From assembly GCA_963677605.2 (NCBI GenBank), contig CAXXDX010000002.1, positions 1 through 64,000 of the forward strand: DNA of 64,000 nt, read 5' to 3'. Below, piece after piece: positions 1 to 8,523 of this stretch. The notes beneath the pieces are model-generated. The model did no database searches, was not told the DNA's origin, and saw only the letters and a list, made by a program, of their open reading frames with translations. Origin of the DNA: JAGLOK01 sp963677605 (GTDB lineage Bacteria; Bacillota; Clostridia; Christensenellales; UMGS416). Numbering within the stretch: position 1 is the first letter of the stretch; each line of letters begins with the position of its first letter. Both the position numbers and the translations under genes were made by a program.

Positions 1-485
1 CCGCACCTCTTTTAAAAGAGAAGCTTTGTTCCCGTCATGTAAGTGACGATGTTAAACACAGAATACTGATGAGCCTAAAAAAGCTAGGCGAGAAAGAGCC
101 GTATATTGCTCTGATGGATAACAACATAGTAGAAGTGAATATAAATACTTTTGAGGTAAATGCCGTTGCTCATCTTGAGCTTCAGCGCGAAATTGTAGAG
201 CTGATACTTGCCAATATGCCGGATGATTATGACATAGGCTACTTTAAGTATATAATTAACACCTGGAACATACTGGTTTCATATGACGAGCTGTTTGATG
301 AAATAACGAACCCTAAACTTTGGGCTGCATCCCTTGAGTTTAACTATGCGGAAAAAAACGGAATATTGTCAAGCGAGCATGATTTATGTATGCGTTACGG
401 CGTAGATATACACGAAATGCTTAAACTGAATAAGAAAATAAATAAAATACTAGAGGAATACAATAATGGATATAATGTTGATTGA
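1..485 (+). CDS. Hypothetical protein, 5'-truncated by the window edge
   Basis: I do not recognise this protein. The reading frame is open from base 3 through the ATG at 69 to the TGA at 483-485, with no ribosome binding site before that ATG, so the gene probably begins outside the window and 69 is an internal methionine. The visible part is acidic and helical, with no membrane segment or signal peptide. It overlaps the next gene by 20 bases, which implies translational coupling in an operon with the HEAT-like and HD-domain proteins that follow. Confidence 0.75.
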   Translation, partial: APLLKEKLCSRHVSDDVKHRILMSLKKLGEKEPYIALMDNNIVEVNINTFEVNAVAHLELQREIVELILANMPDDYDIGYFKYIINTWNILVSYDELFDEITNPKLWAASLEFNYAEKNGILSSEHDLCMRYGVDIHEMLKLNKKINKILEEYNNGYNVD

Positions 486-1320
486 TTTTGATGCTAAGTT
501 CAGCGAACACATAAAAAACTGGCTGGATGAAAACAAAGACTCATACGAAAGCCTTGACGAAGTTGAGCGTAAAATGCCTGAAATATACGAGAAATGGCTA
601 AATTCACCTCAGGATTTCCTATCCGGTAAAAAACCTAACGAATACTTTTTTGACTTTACCGCAGAAGAGCTGATTACTCTGTTAATAAGATACGAAGCCA
701 AAGGAATCGGAACTCCCGATCCGCTGCTTGACGGCATATCTTCAAAAAAAGAAGAAGCTCTCCCCTACCTCGCCGATATCATATTTGGTAAAACAGCTCT
801 CCCGGCAGGGGCAGATTTGGCAGCTGTAAAAGTTATGGCATTAAACCTTATCGACGAGATAGACGGCTCAAAATACGTAAAAGAATATATAGAATGCATA
901 TTAGGCGGCAATCTTGATGAAGGTGTTTCCGACTGCATGACCGAAACAATAAAACAAAATGCTAAAGGATATAAAAAAGAACTAATCTCTGCAATGGAGG
1001 AAACCGACAGCACCTATACAAAAAAGATGCTGATTGACATTCTCTGTTCTCTCTCATACGATGAGAAAGTATATAATGAGATAGTAAGCTTATTTAAAAG
1101 CTCATCGGAAAAAGCACTTTTTGCTTCATACCTTGGTAAATACGGAAATGATGATGCTATAAAGATACTGACCAGTGCACTTGACTGGATGAATATAAAT
1201 TATCTCGACTATATAGAAATTCGCAATGCTATCGAAGAGCTTGGCGGTGAAGTCACTCACGCCAGAAGCTTTGACGGCGATAAATATTATGAGTCGATGA
1301 AAGGATTAAATGATGCCTAA
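466..1320 (+). CDS. Hypothetical protein with HEAT-like helical repeats
   Basis: A 284-residue soluble acidic protein of unknown function. From about residue 65 to 260 it is a run of paired amphipathic helices, with a helix ending in KEEALPYLADIIFG and a later one at DDAIKILTSALDW, resembling HEAT/ARM-type repeats used for protein or nucleic-acid binding. No catalytic motif is visible. The start at 466 is supported by an AGAGGA box eight bases upstream; the ATG at 475 is a weaker alternative. It overlaps both neighbours (20 and 11 bases), so it is the middle gene of a coupled three-gene operon ending in an HD phosphohydrolase. The repeat assignment is inferred from pattern only. Confidence 0.75.
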   Translation: MDIMLIDFDAKFSEHIKNWLDENKDSYESLDEVERKMPEIYEKWLNSPQDFLSGKKPNEYFFDFTAEELITLLIRYEAKGIGTPDPLLDGISSKKEEALPYLADIIFGKTALPAGADLAAVKVMALNLIDEIDGSKYVKEYIECILGGNLDEGVSDCMTETIKQNAKGYKKELISAMEETDSTYTKKMLIDILCSLSYDEKVYNEIVSLFKSSSEKALFASYLGKYGNDDAIKILTSALDWMNINYLDYIEIRNAIEELGGEVTHARSFDGDKYYESMKGLNDA

Positions 1321-1993
1321 CGAAATAACACTTAAAGAAATAAAAAAGAATAAAAAAATCGAAATTCTCGTAAACCACGCCAACGATATGCTTGAACATA
1401 TCGGATACACCGAACATGGGCGCCGTCATGTTGGCTATGTTTCCAATACAGCCGGCAACATTTTGGAGCAACTCGGCTACGATGAAAGAACAGTTGAGCT
1501 TGCCCGTATAGCAGGATGGATTCACGACATCGGAAACTCCATTAACCGCAAACATCATGGAATGAACGGTGCATTGCTCATATATCCTCTTCTTACTGAG
1601 ATGAACATGGACATGGAAGAGATAGCGGTTCTTATGTCCGCAGTAGGCAACCATGAGGAAGAAACTGGAGTGCCTGTAAGCCCTGTGTCCGCTGCTCTTA
1701 TAATAGCAGACAAATCAGATGCACATCGCACAAGAGTGCGCCGCGGCAAGTATGATCCGTTTGACATACATGACAGAGTTAATTACTCTATAAAAAACAA
1801 TGATGTAAAAGTTGATGTCAAAAACAGAACTATTAATTACGAAATGGACATGGATGACACTTCTTCAGTCATGGAATATATGCAGATTTTCCTAACCAGA
1901 ATGATAATGTGCGAACAGGCTGCTGAATTTTTGGAATGCAAACTTAATATAGTTGTAAACGGAACAGTTATAAACAATGGCATAAAAAAATAG
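1310..1993 (+). CDS. HD-domain phosphohydrolase
   Basis: A 227-residue protein of the HD superfamily, metal-dependent phosphohydrolases that often act on nucleotides or cyclic dinucleotides. The ligand set is visible: His40 (RRHVGY), the HD pair His72-Asp73 (WIHDIGN), His82/His83, His115 (GNHEEE) and Asp134 (IIADKSDA). The RR-H start and the D-x-S-D-A-H segment resemble stand-alone HD proteins of Clostridia whose substrate is unknown. It starts at ATGATG with AAAGGA upstream inside the preceding gene. It is the last gene of the operon and is followed at once by a strong terminator. The family call is firm; the substrate is not known. Confidence 0.85.
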   Translation: MMPNEITLKEIKKNKKIEILVNHANDMLEHIGYTEHGRRHVGYVSNTAGNILEQLGYDERTVELARIAGWIHDIGNSINRKHHGMNGALLIYPLLTEMNMDMEEIAVLMSAVGNHEEETGVPVSPVSAALIIADKSDAHRTRVRRGKYDPFDIHDRVNYSIKNNDVKVDVKNRTINYEMDMDDTSSVMEYMQIFLTRMIMCEQAAEFLECKLNIVVNGTVINNGIKK

Positions 1994-1996
1994 TAT

Positions 1997-2030
1997 AAAA
2001 AAAGAACCTATTTTTATAGGTTCTTTTTGT
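1997..2030. terminator. Bidirectional intrinsic terminator
   Basis: The arms AGAACCTA (2003-2010) and TAGGTTCT (2017-2024) are extended by A- and T-tracts around a TTTTTA loop. Both strands end in a T-run, so it serves the HD-domain operon on the plus strand and the convergent oxidoreductase gene on the minus strand. Confidence 0.9.
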
Positions 2031-2040
2031 TTGTCTGAAA

Positions 2041-3327
2041 TTAAAGTTTTACAAGACCTTTTACATCCACTGGGAGGCCTGTTGCCAAGGCTTTATTGGC
2101 TGCAATACCTGTAAGGATAGACATAGCTCCGTCTTTATAGCCTGCAGCACGTTTAAACACATCCTCAGGAGGATTGCCGAAGATATCTTCAAGCATAACG
2201 ATGTCTCCGCCGCCGTGCCCGCCTTTTCCTTCTTCGACTTCCACTTCATATGGTTTTCCGAACATCGGATAAACCTTAATGCTCTTAAATAGTACAGCCC
2301 CTTCTTCGCCAAAGTCTCCTCCGGCATTAACATATGACTTTTCGCGCACTTCGTATTCTATTCTGCCTTCTGTTCCGTTGAAGCACACTCTGTATCCTTC
2401 CCACGGCATATACGCATTTAATGAATATGTAAGTATTGAGTTGTTATTGTATTTAACAAGTACTCCCATCGTGTCTTCTATGCTGATGCCGTGTCCGAAA
2501 ACGCTCTGGTCGCGCTGGTATCCATCATCTTTTTCAGCATCAAGATACATGCCTTTAAGCTGATCGTTTTCTTCAAGGTCAATAGCAAACGGATCTTTCT
2601 TTGCAGCTTCCGAACCATATGCTCTGGAATAAAAATCAGTTACGCCGCGTTCTTCAGCATTTTCTCTGCCGTAAAACATGAGGTCGCCAAATGCAAATAC
2701 TGTCTTAGGTGATGTGCCAAGCCAGAAGTTTACAAGGTCAAAGTGATGAGTAGATTTATGAACAAGCAATCCTCCGCTGTTTCTTTTGTCCCTGTGCCAG
2801 CGTCTGAAATAATCCGCACCGTGTTTGATGTTTAAAAGCCATTCAAAGTGAACGGATGTCACCTTACCTATAGTTTCATTCATAATAAGCTCTCGAACTT
2901 TTGTATTCTGCGGTGAATATCTGTAGTTGAATGTAACGCGAAGGTTTTTGCCTGTGCGATCGATAGCATCGATTATCTCTTGGCATTTGTCAGCATCTAC
3001 CGTCATAGGCTTTTCAGTTATAGCATCGCATCCCATTTCCATTGCTTTGATGATATATCTGTGATGAGTTCTGTCCATTGTTGTAACTATTACAACGTCA
3101 GGTTTCTGTTCTTCAATCATCTTTTCAAACTCATATTCCCTATAAGTCGGAAGTTTAGGGATATTGAATTCTTTTGTTATATAGTTGTTGGTGTAATCCA
3201 TTCTTGTCTGGTTTAAATCACACAGTGCCAGAAGCTCCGATGTTTCGCTGTAGTCTCTTAAAAGAGAGTCGTAAAACATTCTCGCTCTGCCGCCGGTTCC
3301 TATTAAAACATACTTTTTCTTAGCCAT
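2041..3327 (-). CDS. Gfo/Idh/MocA family oxidoreductase
   Basis: A 428-residue NAD(P)-dependent dehydrogenase-like protein acting on a sugar or sugar derivative that cannot be named from sequence. The N-terminus has a Rossmann glycine motif (LIGTGGRARM, about residues 8-17), then the family signature EKPM near residue 105 and an HHFDLVNFWLG stretch near residue 200 in the substrate-binding domain. It is somewhat longer than typical members (330-390 residues). The start is set by AGGAGA ten bases upstream. It is divergent from an AraC-type regulator with 142 bases between, a common arrangement for a sugar gene and its activator, so regulation by that protein is a reasonable inference. Confidence 0.88.
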   Translation of the reverse strand: MAKKKYVLIGTGGRARMFYDSLLRDYSETSELLALCDLNQTRMDYTNNYITKEFNIPKLPTYREYEFEKMIEEQKPDVVIVTTMDRTHHRYIIKAMEMGCDAITEKPMTVDADKCQEIIDAIDRTGKNLRVTFNYRYSPQNTKVRELIMNETIGKVTSVHFEWLLNIKHGADYFRRWHRDKRNSGGLLVHKSTHHFDLVNFWLGTSPKTVFAFGDLMFYGRENAEERGVTDFYSRAYGSEAAKKDPFAIDLEENDQLKGMYLDAEKDDGYQRDQSVFGHGISIEDTMGVLVKYNNNSILTYSLNAYMPWEGYRVCFNGTEGRIEYEVREKSYVNAGGDFGEEGAVLFKSIKVYPMFGKPYEVEVEEGKGGHGGGDIVMLEDIFGNPPEDVFKRAAGYKDGAMSILTGIAANKALATGLPVDVKGLVKL

Positions 3328-3361
3328 ATCAATTATTCTCCTATCAATTAAGACTGGCTAT

Positions 3362-3388
3362 ATTATAGCACTTAGAAAAATTAATCAA
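3362..3388 (-). promoter_or_regulatory. Promoter for the oxidoreductase gene
   Basis: On the minus strand TTGATT (3383-3388) is followed after 15 bases by TGC-TATAAT (TATAAT at 3362-3367), an extended -10 that compensates for the short spacer. It lies in the intergenic region shared with the divergent AraC gene. Confidence 0.6.
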
Positions 3389-3469
3389 ATACCGTTTTTG
3401 TACTATATTGTTGTCATATAATCCAAAATAGAATAAAATAAGAACATCATTTATTAATGGAGAAAAAAA

Positions 3470-4291
3470 GTGATTTCTGAGTTTGAATATTTATCAAGCA
3501 AAGGTCAGATGTTCGAAGGCCATCATCACAATATAATCGAGATGTACTATTTGCTAAGCGGCCAACGCTATTATTTCATAGGCGGCAAGGCTCATCTTGT
3601 TATGCCCGGAGACTTGGTTATTATAAGAGAAAATGTTGAGCATAAAGTTTTCGCGGCAGGAATCGGTAGTTATAAGCGGTACATTCTAAACACAGACAGA
3701 GAGTTTGTTCACACTCATCTAAGCGATATAACAGCTAATTGTCTAACTTCATTCATAGACAGCAACATATTCGTGTTAAGGCCGAAAGACACATCTTTTA
3801 TTGAGCTTCTATTTCACAAAATGCAAAACCTTAACCTGGATATTCCTGACACTAAAGAAAAAAAAGAATTTCTAGCTGCCTATTCAATTAACATTCTTGA
3901 GGAAGTTGAAAAAGCTATCGCATCCTTTGAAGCAAACGATGATTATCAAGAACTAAGTTATGTTAATAAAAATATTCTAGAGATAGCTGAGTATATAAAC
4001 ACACATCACGCGAATACAATTACATTGGACATACTTTCCGAAAAATTTAACCTAAGCAAGTTTTACCTTTGCAAACTATTTAAAAAATCGATAGGAATGA
4101 CGTTCAGCGAGTTTTTAAACAGCATTCGCATAACCGAGGCTAAAAATCTGCTGGAAAACACAGAGATGTCTATTGGGCAAGTAGCTTCAAAAGTTGGCTA
4201 TAACGATATTGGATATTTTTGCAGAGTATTTAAAAACACGATGCAAATTACTGCTCTTAAGTACAGGAAACAAACAAAGAGAGATATGTAA
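3470..4291 (+). CDS. AraC family transcriptional regulator
   Basis: A 273-residue regulator. Residues 1-90 form a cupin-type sensing domain (HHHNIIEMYYLLSG, then MPGDLVIIRENVEHKV), expected to bind a small ligand. Residues about 165-270 form the double helix-turn-helix AraC domain: LSEKFNLSKFYLCKLFKKSIGMTF, then the second unit ending in GYNDIGYFCRVFKNTM. The start is GTG at 3470, seven bases after GGAG; no in-frame ATG gives a comparable site. It probably controls the divergent oxidoreductase gene. The inducer is unknown. Confidence 0.9.
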   Translation: MISEFEYLSSKGQMFEGHHHNIIEMYYLLSGQRYYFIGGKAHLVMPGDLVIIRENVEHKVFAAGIGSYKRYILNTDREFVHTHLSDITANCLTSFIDSNIFVLRPKDTSFIELLFHKMQNLNLDIPDTKEKKEFLAAYSINILEEVEKAIASFEANDDYQELSYVNKNILEIAEYINTHHANTITLDILSEKFNLSKFYLCKLFKKSIGMTFSEFLNSIRITEAKNLLENTEMSIGQVASKVGYNDIGYFCRVFKNTMQITALKYRKQTKRDM

Positions 4292-4318
4292 ATATCCGGC
4301 GGTATCTGCGCCGGATAT
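4292..4318. other. GC-rich stem-loop after the AraC gene
   Basis: The arms ATATCCGGCG and CGCCGGATAT form a perfect 10-bp stem with a 7-base loop, beginning at the base after the AraC stop codon. No T-run follows on the plus strand, so it may protect the mRNA end or be a weak terminator rather than a standard intrinsic one. Confidence 0.5.
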
Positions 4319-4385
4319 AAAGAAGAGGGGGAGATTCATCTTATACAACAAATCGTTGTTTGCTGCTTTCGATGATATGATAGTA

Positions 4386-4421
4386 CTAAAAAGCAGACAT
4401 TATAAATATAAATGTCTGCTT
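4386..4421 (-). terminator. Intrinsic terminator for rsfS
   Basis: The 11-bp arms AAGCAGACATT (4391-4401) and AATGTCTGCTT (4411-4421) flank a 9-base loop. Read on the minus strand the hairpin ends in TTTTTAG, placing it 44 bases after the rsfS stop. Confidence 0.85.
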
Positions 4422-4464
4422 AAATGTCGTTTTTGCTTATTTAAAACCTAGTTCCGTATAACTG

Positions 4465-4815
4465 TTACTCGAATTCTTTTATATTCTGTGCATCAGACCA
4501 CAATCGTTCCAGATTGTAAAACTCGCGATCCTCCTCGCGGAAAACATGCACTACAATATCTTTTAAATCCATAATAACCCAACGGGCAGCTGTATAGCCT
4601 TCCATAGGCCCTATTTCAATACCATTCTTTTCGCAATATTCATCCACTTCATCGCAAAGCGCTTTTACCTGAACGCTGCTTCTTCCTGAAGCAATAACAA
4701 ATGCATCCGCAATAATAGTTTTTGATGATATATCAAGGCATACAACATCTTTCGCTTTTTTATCCACTAAAAGCTGTGCTACCTCATTTGCCGTATTCTC
4801 AATTTTTTTATCCAA
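4465..4815 (-). CDS. rsfS: Ribosome silencing factor RsfS
   Basis: A 116-residue protein of the Iojap/DUF143 family. RsfS binds uL14 on the large ribosomal subunit and blocks subunit joining, lowering translation when nutrients are short. The whole-length match is clear: DISSKTIIADAFVIASGRSS, then KNGIEIGPMEGYTAARWVIMD with the conserved E-G-Y/W region, and a C-terminal VVHVFREEDREFYNLERLW. Length is typical. In many Firmicutes it sits with nadD and yqeK; those are not here. It has its own terminator and is followed upstream by the uncoupled metallophosphoesterase gene. Confidence 0.95.
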   Translation of the reverse strand: MDKKIENTANEVAQLLVDKKAKDVVCLDISSKTIIADAFVIASGRSSVQVKALCDEVDEYCEKNGIEIGPMEGYTAARWVIMDLKDIVVHVFREEDREFYNLERLWSDAQNIKEFE

Positions 4816-4905
4816 ATATTCATCTCCTTTGGTTTACTATTTTACCAAACAATCCTCTATTTCTCAACTTTTTTAACCTTTAAACCCACATATTTCGTAT
4901 GCAAA

Positions 4906-5757
4906 TTATCTTGTAATAACTTTTACACATACAACTTCAGGCGGATTAAAGATACGCGGCAGATAATTGTCTATAGAAAGTCCTCTGCTTACAATGTGCA
5001 CCATATCCCTATAGTCATATCTTCCTCCTGCATATTTAGGAAACCAGCCTTGATTTGGCGCAAAAAGCCCGTTTACTAAACCGGGTATCCTTACCTGCCC
5101 GCCATGCGCGTGCCCCGAAACAACTAAGTCAAAACTGTATTTTTTATAAAGCTCAATAAGTTCAGGTCTATGAGATAGTAATATACTAAAAGAGTCTTTA
5201 TCAAGGCTGATAAGTCCATCAAGAAGGTCACTAGGTTCATTCATTGAGCTATATTTTTCATTTTCAGAGTAATAAATAACGTCAGGATCATCCATTCCAC
5301 ATATATTAACTGGTATAGTATTTATCTTAACAGATTCATACTCATTTCTCAGAACCTTTATACCATAACTTTCAATTGTTGATATTATCTCGTCGCTCTT
5401 TAATGTCCAAAACTCATGATTTCCCGTCACATAATAAACTGGAGCTGTCTTTGTTATCTCTTCAAGAAGCATCTTTGTATTTGATATACTGGCAAAGTTA
5501 TCAATCATATCTCCTACCAGAAATATGGCGTTAGGCTCTTCTTTTTCGATTTTAGATACTATCTTTTTCTGATTTTCGCCATGGAGTGTGTTGTGTAAAC
5601 CTGCGAGAATTATAAAACTTGCCTGCGAGTCTTTTTCACCAAAAGAAGTATAAACAATATACTTTTTAAGAACAGGCTGATCATAAAAAGCAACGGCAAA
5701 AAACATAGTAAAAGCAAATAAGATAATAAATCGTCTAAACTTCAATAATTTATTCAA
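4906..5757 (-). CDS. Membrane-anchored metallophosphoesterase with altered motif I
   Basis: A 283-residue protein of the YkuE/YaeI-like calcineurin phosphoesterase family, anchored by an N-terminal segment (residues 8-24). Visible motifs are GDMID, GNHEF, LSHRPE and GHAHGGQVRIPG, so most metal ligands are present. Motif I, normally D-x-H, reads AGLHNTLHG: the aspartate position is glycine, so one metal may bind poorly. The start is TTG at 5757, with AGAGAG upstream, overlapping the end of the LacI-type gene by 8 bases; the two are translationally coupled. It is a paralogue of the protein at 24952-25920, which keeps the aspartate. The substrate is unknown; family members act on lipids or cell-wall precursors. 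Confidence 0.85.
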   Translation of the reverse strand: MNKLLKFRRFIILFAFTMFFAVAFYDQPVLKKYIVYTSFGEKDSQASFIILAGLHNTLHGENQKKIVSKIEKEEPNAIFLVGDMIDNFASISNTKMLLEEITKTAPVYYVTGNHEFWTLKSDEIISTIESYGIKVLRNEYESVKINTIPVNICGMDDPDVIYYSENEKYSSMNEPSDLLDGLISLDKDSFSILLSHRPELIELYKKYSFDLVVSGHAHGGQVRIPGLVNGLFAPNQGWFPKYAGGRYDYRDMVHIVSRGLSIDNYLPRIFNPPEVVCVKVITR

Positions 5758-6745
5758 TAAAAGACTCTCTTATGGCAAGTGCACCTTTTATTACCTGCTT
5801 TTTCGGAATTTCCTTTGCGTCGAAAACCTGAAGCATTGTCTTGACTGCCATAGAGCATAACTCTTCTATCTTATTGTCAATTGAAGTAAGAGCAGGTGTA
5901 GAGCATTCTGCAAGTACAGAATTGTTAAATCCGACTATAGCGACATCATGCGGTACTTTTATATTTCTTTCGTTTAAAGCTTTAAGCGCACCTACTGCTA
6001 TCAAATCTTCGGCAGTTACTATAGCAGAAAATCTAAGTCCTCTGTCAATCGCCGAAAAAACAGCTTCTTTTGCTGCATCTAAAGTTCTGTCACACTTTAT
6101 TATGTTCTGCGGTGATAAATCAATCCCGGACAGCCTATGCCCTTCTTTGTATCCTGCCATTTTGTTTAATCCTGAAAAAGACTCCACATCATACATATAT
6201 AAAATGTCTTTATGCCCCGCTGCCTCAAGTGCCAGAACACACTGACAGACCGCGTCTTTTTCATCGCAAGATATTGAATATGTATTATCATACTCAAATT
6301 CACCGTTTATTATAATTACAGGTATTTTTAATGCGGCATTTTTAATATGCTCATTATCTTCTTTTTCCTGAAAAATCGAACCAACCAGAATAAGCGCATC
6401 CACTCTTTTTGACAAAAGTACATCAATAGCCTTTTTCTTGTCTTCAATCTCTCCGCCTGTGCATCCGAGGATAGAGTCGTAGTCCTTTGCACGCAGTTCT
6501 TTCTCAATTGTTGAAACTGCCTGAGCATAGTGCTTGTCGGAAACATCAGAGCACAGAACTCCAACCATCTTAATTGAGTTAAGCCCCAGCGCTCTTGCAA
6601 ATGCGTTTGGTGTATACCCCATTTCAGCAATAACTTTGAGCACGCGCTCCTCAGTCGCAGGGCTTACATTTCCTTTTTTGTTTATAATGCGCGATACTGT
6701 CGCAATGGATACTCCTGCTTTTTCTGCTATATCATATATATTCAT
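5750..6745 (-). CDS. LacI family transcriptional regulator, probable uronate repressor
   Basis: A 331-residue LacI/GalR repressor. The helix-turn-helix is at residues 1-25 (MNIYDIAEKAGVSIATVSRI), followed by the hinge region and a periplasmic-binding-like ligand domain (GVLCSDVSDKHYAQAV through the C-terminal TSIDNKIEELC). It is divergent from uxaB-uxaA-uxaC, and palindromic operators lie at both promoters, so it most likely represses galacturonate catabolism and itself, releasing on a uronate-pathway intermediate. In Bacillus subtilis the equivalent role is played by ExuR, also of the LacI family. An AGAGGA site precedes the ATG. The role is inferred from position. Confidence 0.9.
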   Translation of the reverse strand: MNIYDIAEKAGVSIATVSRIINKKGNVSPATEERVLKVIAEMGYTPNAFARALGLNSIKMVGVLCSDVSDKHYAQAVSTIEKELRAKDYDSILGCTGGEIEDKKKAIDVLLSKRVDALILVGSIFQEKEDNEHIKNAALKIPVIIINGEFEYDNTYSISCDEKDAVCQCVLALEAAGHKDILYMYDVESFSGLNKMAGYKEGHRLSGIDLSPQNIIKCDRTLDAAKEAVFSAIDRGLRFSAIVTAEDLIAVGALKALNERNIKVPHDVAIVGFNNSVLAECSTPALTSIDNKIEELCSMAVKTMLQVFDAKEIPKKQVIKGALAIRESFIE

Positions 6746-6759
6746 ATTGTCCTCTTTTG

Positions 6760-6804
6760 GTAAGCGCTTACATACATTCTATCAAAACGAATATATTTAA
6801 TCAA
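6760..6804 (-). promoter_or_regulatory. Promoter and operator of the LacI-type gene
   Basis: On the minus strand TTGATT (6799-6804), 17 bases, TAGAAT (6776-6781). The perfect palindrome GTAAGCGCTTAC (6760-6771) lies about where transcription should begin, 15 bases before the start codon, as expected for autorepression. With central CG it is a standard LacI-family operator; it also misses the CcpA cre consensus by only one flanking base, so catabolite repression is an alternative reading. Confidence 0.75.
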
Positions 6805-6922
6805 TTGTTTATAATAAGCCATAATTTCCATATAATTTTGCAGCTGTTATTTTCGACCACAATAATTTGAATAAAAAAAACACATTATCTATGTGCAACT
6901 GAAACATATTTGAAAAAACCAT

Positions 6923-6938
6923 ATGTAAGAGCTTACAT
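6923..6938. promoter_or_regulatory. Auxiliary operator upstream of uxaB
   Basis: ATGTAAG and CTTACAT are separated by two bases, the same half-site as in the downstream operator. It lies just upstream of the uxaB -35 box, 68 bp centre to centre from the downstream palindrome, so paired binding or looping is possible. Confidence 0.6.
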
Positions 6939-6944
6939 TTTCTA

Positions 6945-6973
6945 TTGACTCCCCTATTTATCTTATGTATAAT
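6945..6973 (+). promoter_or_regulatory. Promoter of the uxaB-uxaA-uxaC operon
   Basis: TTGACT (6945-6950), 17-base spacer, TATAAT (6968-6973): close to the sigma-A consensus. Palindromic operators sit directly upstream and downstream. Confidence 0.85.
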
Positions 6974-6985
6974 TCATTCTGGAAT

Positions 6986-7011
6986 ACATTATGTAAGTAC
7001 TTACATAATGT
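6986..7011. promoter_or_regulatory. 26-bp perfect palindromic operator in the uxaB leader
   Basis: The left half ACATTATGTAAGT is followed by its exact reverse complement, with no spacer, starting 13 bases after the -10 box. A bound repressor would block transcription start. The core TGTAAG half-site is shared with the sites at 6923 and 6760, which ties all three to the same LacI-family protein. Confidence 0.85.
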
Positions 7012-7058
7012 TGTAAAAATCTTAAACAGTATTTTATTTTTTAGGAGAAATTAATCAT

Positions 7059-8522
7059 ATGCAAAAGCTGCCTTTAAAGGAAAAAGTAAACCGTCCGAAG
7101 AAAGTTCTTCAGTTTGGTGAAGGAAACTTCCTTCGCGCATTTGTCAACTACACTATCGAGATGTCAAACGAAAAAGGTATGTTTGACGGTAATGTAACAG
7201 TCGTAAAGCCCATTTCATACGGCAACTTCGAGAGGTTTGAAAAACAAAACAACCTTTATACTGTAATACTTCGCGGTATTGAAAATGATAAAAAAATTCA
7301 AAAGACACATCTTATATCCTGCATTCATGACACTATAGATCCTTTTACTCAAAAAGATGAATATAATACATTGATGGAAAATCCGGATTACCGCTTCATT
7401 GTATCCAACACAACAGAAGCCGGAATAGTATTTGTTAAAGACGATAAATTTGAAGACGACCTACCCTCTTCATTCCCGGCAAAGCTTACAAAGCTTCTCT
7501 TCCAGCGTTATAAACATTTTAACGGAGCATCGGATAAAGGATTCATCTTCCTTCCTGTCGAGCTTATTGACAAAAACGGAGACAAGCTTAAAGAGTGCGT
7601 ATTAAAGTATATTGACTTATGGAATCTTGAAGACGGATTTAAAACATGGATTGAAAATGACAACATCTTCTGCAATACTTTAGTTGACCGCATCGTATCA
7701 GGCTATCCAAAGCATGAAGAAGAAAAGATATGGCAGAAGCTTGGCTATAAAGACGAAATAATGGTTACAGGCGAACCATTCGGCTTTTGGGCAATAGGCT
7801 CTGACAAAATTGATGAAGTGAAGCAGGAGCTCACTCTTAAATCAAGTGTTGATATCGTATTTGCAAAAGACATCGAACCTTATAAACAGCGCAAAGTGCG
7901 TTTGCTTAACGGAGCTCACACATCACTTGTTATGGGTGCATACCTTGCTGGAAAAACAACTGTTGACGAATGCATGAAAGACGAAGTATTGAGCGACTAT
8001 CTTGAGCAGTGCATGTTCAGCGAAATTCTTCCGCATATCGACTTGGATAAACAAGAGCTTTCTGAGTTTGCAAACTCTGTCGTGCAGCGCTTTAAAAACC
8101 CTTATCTTAACCATAAACTTTTAGACATCAGCTTAAACTCAACATCAAAGTGGAAAGCACGCGTGCTTCCTTCATTGCTGGATTATGTTGAGCACAACAA
8201 TGAGCTTCCTAAAAACCTGGTTTTCTCTTTTGCAAGCTATCTTGCTTTTTACATCGGCATGGAAAAGAAAGAGGACGGGTATTATAATAGTATCGAAGGC
8301 CGCACTTATCAGGTGCGTGACGATGAAAAAGTATTGGACTTTTTCGCAAGCCATAAGTCTACATCTACAGAAGATATAGTAAACCTCATTATGAGCGATA
8401 AAGAACTGTGGGGACAGGACTTAACGAAAATTGAAGGCTTTAAAGATGCAGTAATAAACCATCTTAATGAAATAAATAAAAAAGGCGTAAAACCTGCAAT
8501 GAAAAAAATGATGGAAGGCTAA
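7059..8522 (+). CDS. uxaB: Tagaturonate reductase (altronate oxidoreductase)
   Basis: A 487-residue NAD-dependent enzyme of the mannitol dehydrogenase family that reduces D-tagaturonate to D-altronate, the second step of galacturonate breakdown. The N-terminus LQFGEGNFLRAFVNY is the family's nucleotide-binding signature, and IVSNTTEAGIVF and KVRLLNGAHTSLV (about residues 275-290, with the catalytic-region lysine) are typical of UxaB. Length is normal. An AGGAGA box precedes the ATG. It is first in the operon, one base before uxaA. The fructuronate reductase UxuB is a related alternative, but the uxaA and uxaC neighbours favour UxaB. Confidence 0.95.
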   Translation: MQKLPLKEKVNRPKKVLQFGEGNFLRAFVNYTIEMSNEKGMFDGNVTVVKPISYGNFERFEKQNNLYTVILRGIENDKKIQKTHLISCIHDTIDPFTQKDEYNTLMENPDYRFIVSNTTEAGIVFVKDDKFEDDLPSSFPAKLTKLLFQRYKHFNGASDKGFIFLPVELIDKNGDKLKECVLKYIDLWNLEDGFKTWIENDNIFCNTLVDRIVSGYPKHEEEKIWQKLGYKDEIMVTGEPFGFWAIGSDKIDEVKQELTLKSSVDIVFAKDIEPYKQRKVRLLNGAHTSLVMGAYLAGKTTVDECMKDEVLSDYLEQCMFSEILPHIDLDKQELSEFANSVVQRFKNPYLNHKLLDISLNSTSKWKARVLPSLLDYVEHNNELPKNLVFSFASYLAFYIGMEKKEDGYYNSIEGRTYQVRDDEKVLDFFASHKSTSTEDIVNLIMSDKELWGQDLTKIEGFKDAVINHLNEINKKGVKPAMKKMMEG

Positions 8523-8523
8523 T

